A program made the position numbers and the translations under genes. From contig VBAO01000126.1 of the NCBI GenBank assembly GCA_005883865.1, positions 1 through 5,308 on the forward strand: a stretch of 5,308 bases of DNA. The letters are read 5' to 3'. Of the stretch, positions 4,822 through 5,308 are shown one piece after another (positions within the stretch are counted from its first letter, which is position 1; every line of letters starts with the position of its first letter). The stretch comes from Candidatus Segetimicrobium genomatis (lineage in GTDB: Bacteria; Sysuimicrobiota; Sysuimicrobiia; Sysuimicrobiales; Segetimicrobiaceae). The notes under the pieces were generated by a model. The model was not told the origin of the DNA. It did not search any database and saw nothing but the letters and a program-made list of their open reading frames with translations.

Positions 4822-5308
4822 CTAGAAGGTCCGGGTGGGGTCGAGCGCGTCCCGGAGCCCATCCCCGACGTAGTTGACGGACAGCACCGTGAGGCAGATC
4901 AAGAGGCCCGGAAAGATCGCCATGTGGGGCGCGAGTTGCAGGTAGTTCTGGGCGTCGTACAGGAGGCGCCCCCACGTCGGGACGTCGGGGGGAAATCCGA
5001 GCCCGAGGAACGACAGGGTCGATTCAGCGATGATCGATGACCCGACCGACAAGGTCGCCGACACGATCACCGGGCTGAGCACGTTCGGCATGATGTGACG
5101 GAAGATCTGCCGGGCGGTCCCCACCCCGAGGCCGCGGGCCGCCTCGATGAACTCCTTTTCCTTGACCGACAGAAACCCCGCCCGGATCAGCCGCGCGGTG
5201 TGCATCCAGTTCAGCCCGCCGATCACCACCACGATCAACCAGAAGATGCCCACCTGGGGGCCGAACATCCGGCTGAGGCGATCGCGGAACAGGTAGATGA
5301 TCAGCAGC
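4822..5308 (-). CDS. DppC/OppC-type ABC transporter permease, C-terminal part (5' end beyond the window)
   Basis: This is the inner-membrane subunit of a binding-protein-dependent importer of the dipeptide/oligopeptide/nickel type, working with a DppB-like partner and two ATPases. The frame is open to the right edge, so the visible 161 residues are only the C-terminal part of a protein that is usually about 280-300 residues; a Met at 5268 is internal. Hydrophobic segments include FWLIVVVIGGLNWM near residues 22-35. The cytoplasmic coupling loop follows (EFIEAARGLGVGTARQIFRHIMPN, about 52-75), with the EAA...G motif that contacts the ATPase. Then come the hallmark LSFLGLGFPPDVPTWG (about 98-113) and the C-terminal NYVGDGLRDALDP typical of DppC/OppC. 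It ends in TAG at 4824-4822. Partner genes would lie to the right, outside the window. The substrate cannot be told from the permease alone. Only 89 bp separate it from the FBPA/P gene, and no terminator is evident between them. Confidence in the subfamily is high. Confidence 0.93.
   Translation of the reverse strand, partial: LLIIYLFRDRLSRMFGPQVGIFWLIVVVIGGLNWMHTARLIRAGFLSVKEKEFIEAARGLGVGTARQIFRHIMPNVLSPVIVSATLSVGSSIIAESTLSFLGLGFPPDVPTWGRLLYDAQNYLQLAPHMAIFPGLLICLTVLSVNYVGDGLRDALDPTRTF

Noticed and set aside
2336..4825. A plus-strand open frame of 829 codons spanning the opposite strand of fbp, rph and rdgB
   Set aside because: It lies antisense to three well-recognised enzymes. Its translation is dominated by Arg, Pro, Gly and Ala with no recognisable domain. 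Long antisense frames are expected in GC-rich genes with strong third-position bias.
5266..5268. ATG at 5268-5266 as the start of the permease
   Set aside because: The frame stays open to the window edge with plausible membrane-protein sequence, and DppC/OppC proteins extend well over 100 residues further N-terminally.

Overview
The window is GC-rich (roughly two thirds G+C by eye) and densely coded bacterial chromosome. It holds five minus-strand genes in a row and, at the left edge, one plus-strand gene that converges on them. I see no rRNA, tRNA, CRISPR array, insertion sequence or phage gene. The bifunctional FBP aldolase/phosphatase belongs to a family found in archaea and in deep-branching, often thermophilic or autotrophic bacteria. 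Together with the GC content and frequent GTG starts, this suggests a high-GC, deep-branching, possibly uncultured Terrabacteria-type lineage. That assignment is an inference with low confidence.

Layout, left to right. Positions 2-1353 (+) hold the C-terminal two thirds or so of a DUF885-family putative metal-dependent peptidase. Its N-terminus lies outside the window, and its reading frame breaks near 400-409, where a stretch of the family fold also appears to be missing. Only 6 bp separate its stop from the end of a minus-strand gene for a small membrane-anchored protein of unknown function (1360-2013). Upstream of that gene in transcription order are rdgB (2010-2705, XTP/dITP diphosphatase) and rph (2702-3436, RNase PH). 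These three genes are joined by two identical 4-base GTGA start/stop overlaps and form a tight, translationally coupled operon.

A 93-bp gap (3437-3529) separates rph from the FBP aldolase/phosphatase gene (3530-4732). That gene has a good Shine-Dalgarno, and a perfect TATAAT lies about 70 bp upstream of its start in an otherwise GC-rich gap. The right edge (4822-5308) is the C-terminal part of a DppC/OppC-type ABC transporter permease, whose 5' end lies beyond the window.

Functionally the segment is mostly housekeeping. RNase PH trims tRNA 3' ends, RdgB removes deaminated purine nucleotides from the pool, and FBPA/P makes fructose 6-phosphate from triose phosphates in gluconeogenesis. Peptide-type uptake and a DUF885 peptidase flank these genes. 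I did not find convincing evidence for a new multi-gene system. The points most worth a second look are the broken DUF885 gene, the uncharacterised membrane protein coupled to rph-rdgB, and the promoter/leader of the FBPA/P gene.
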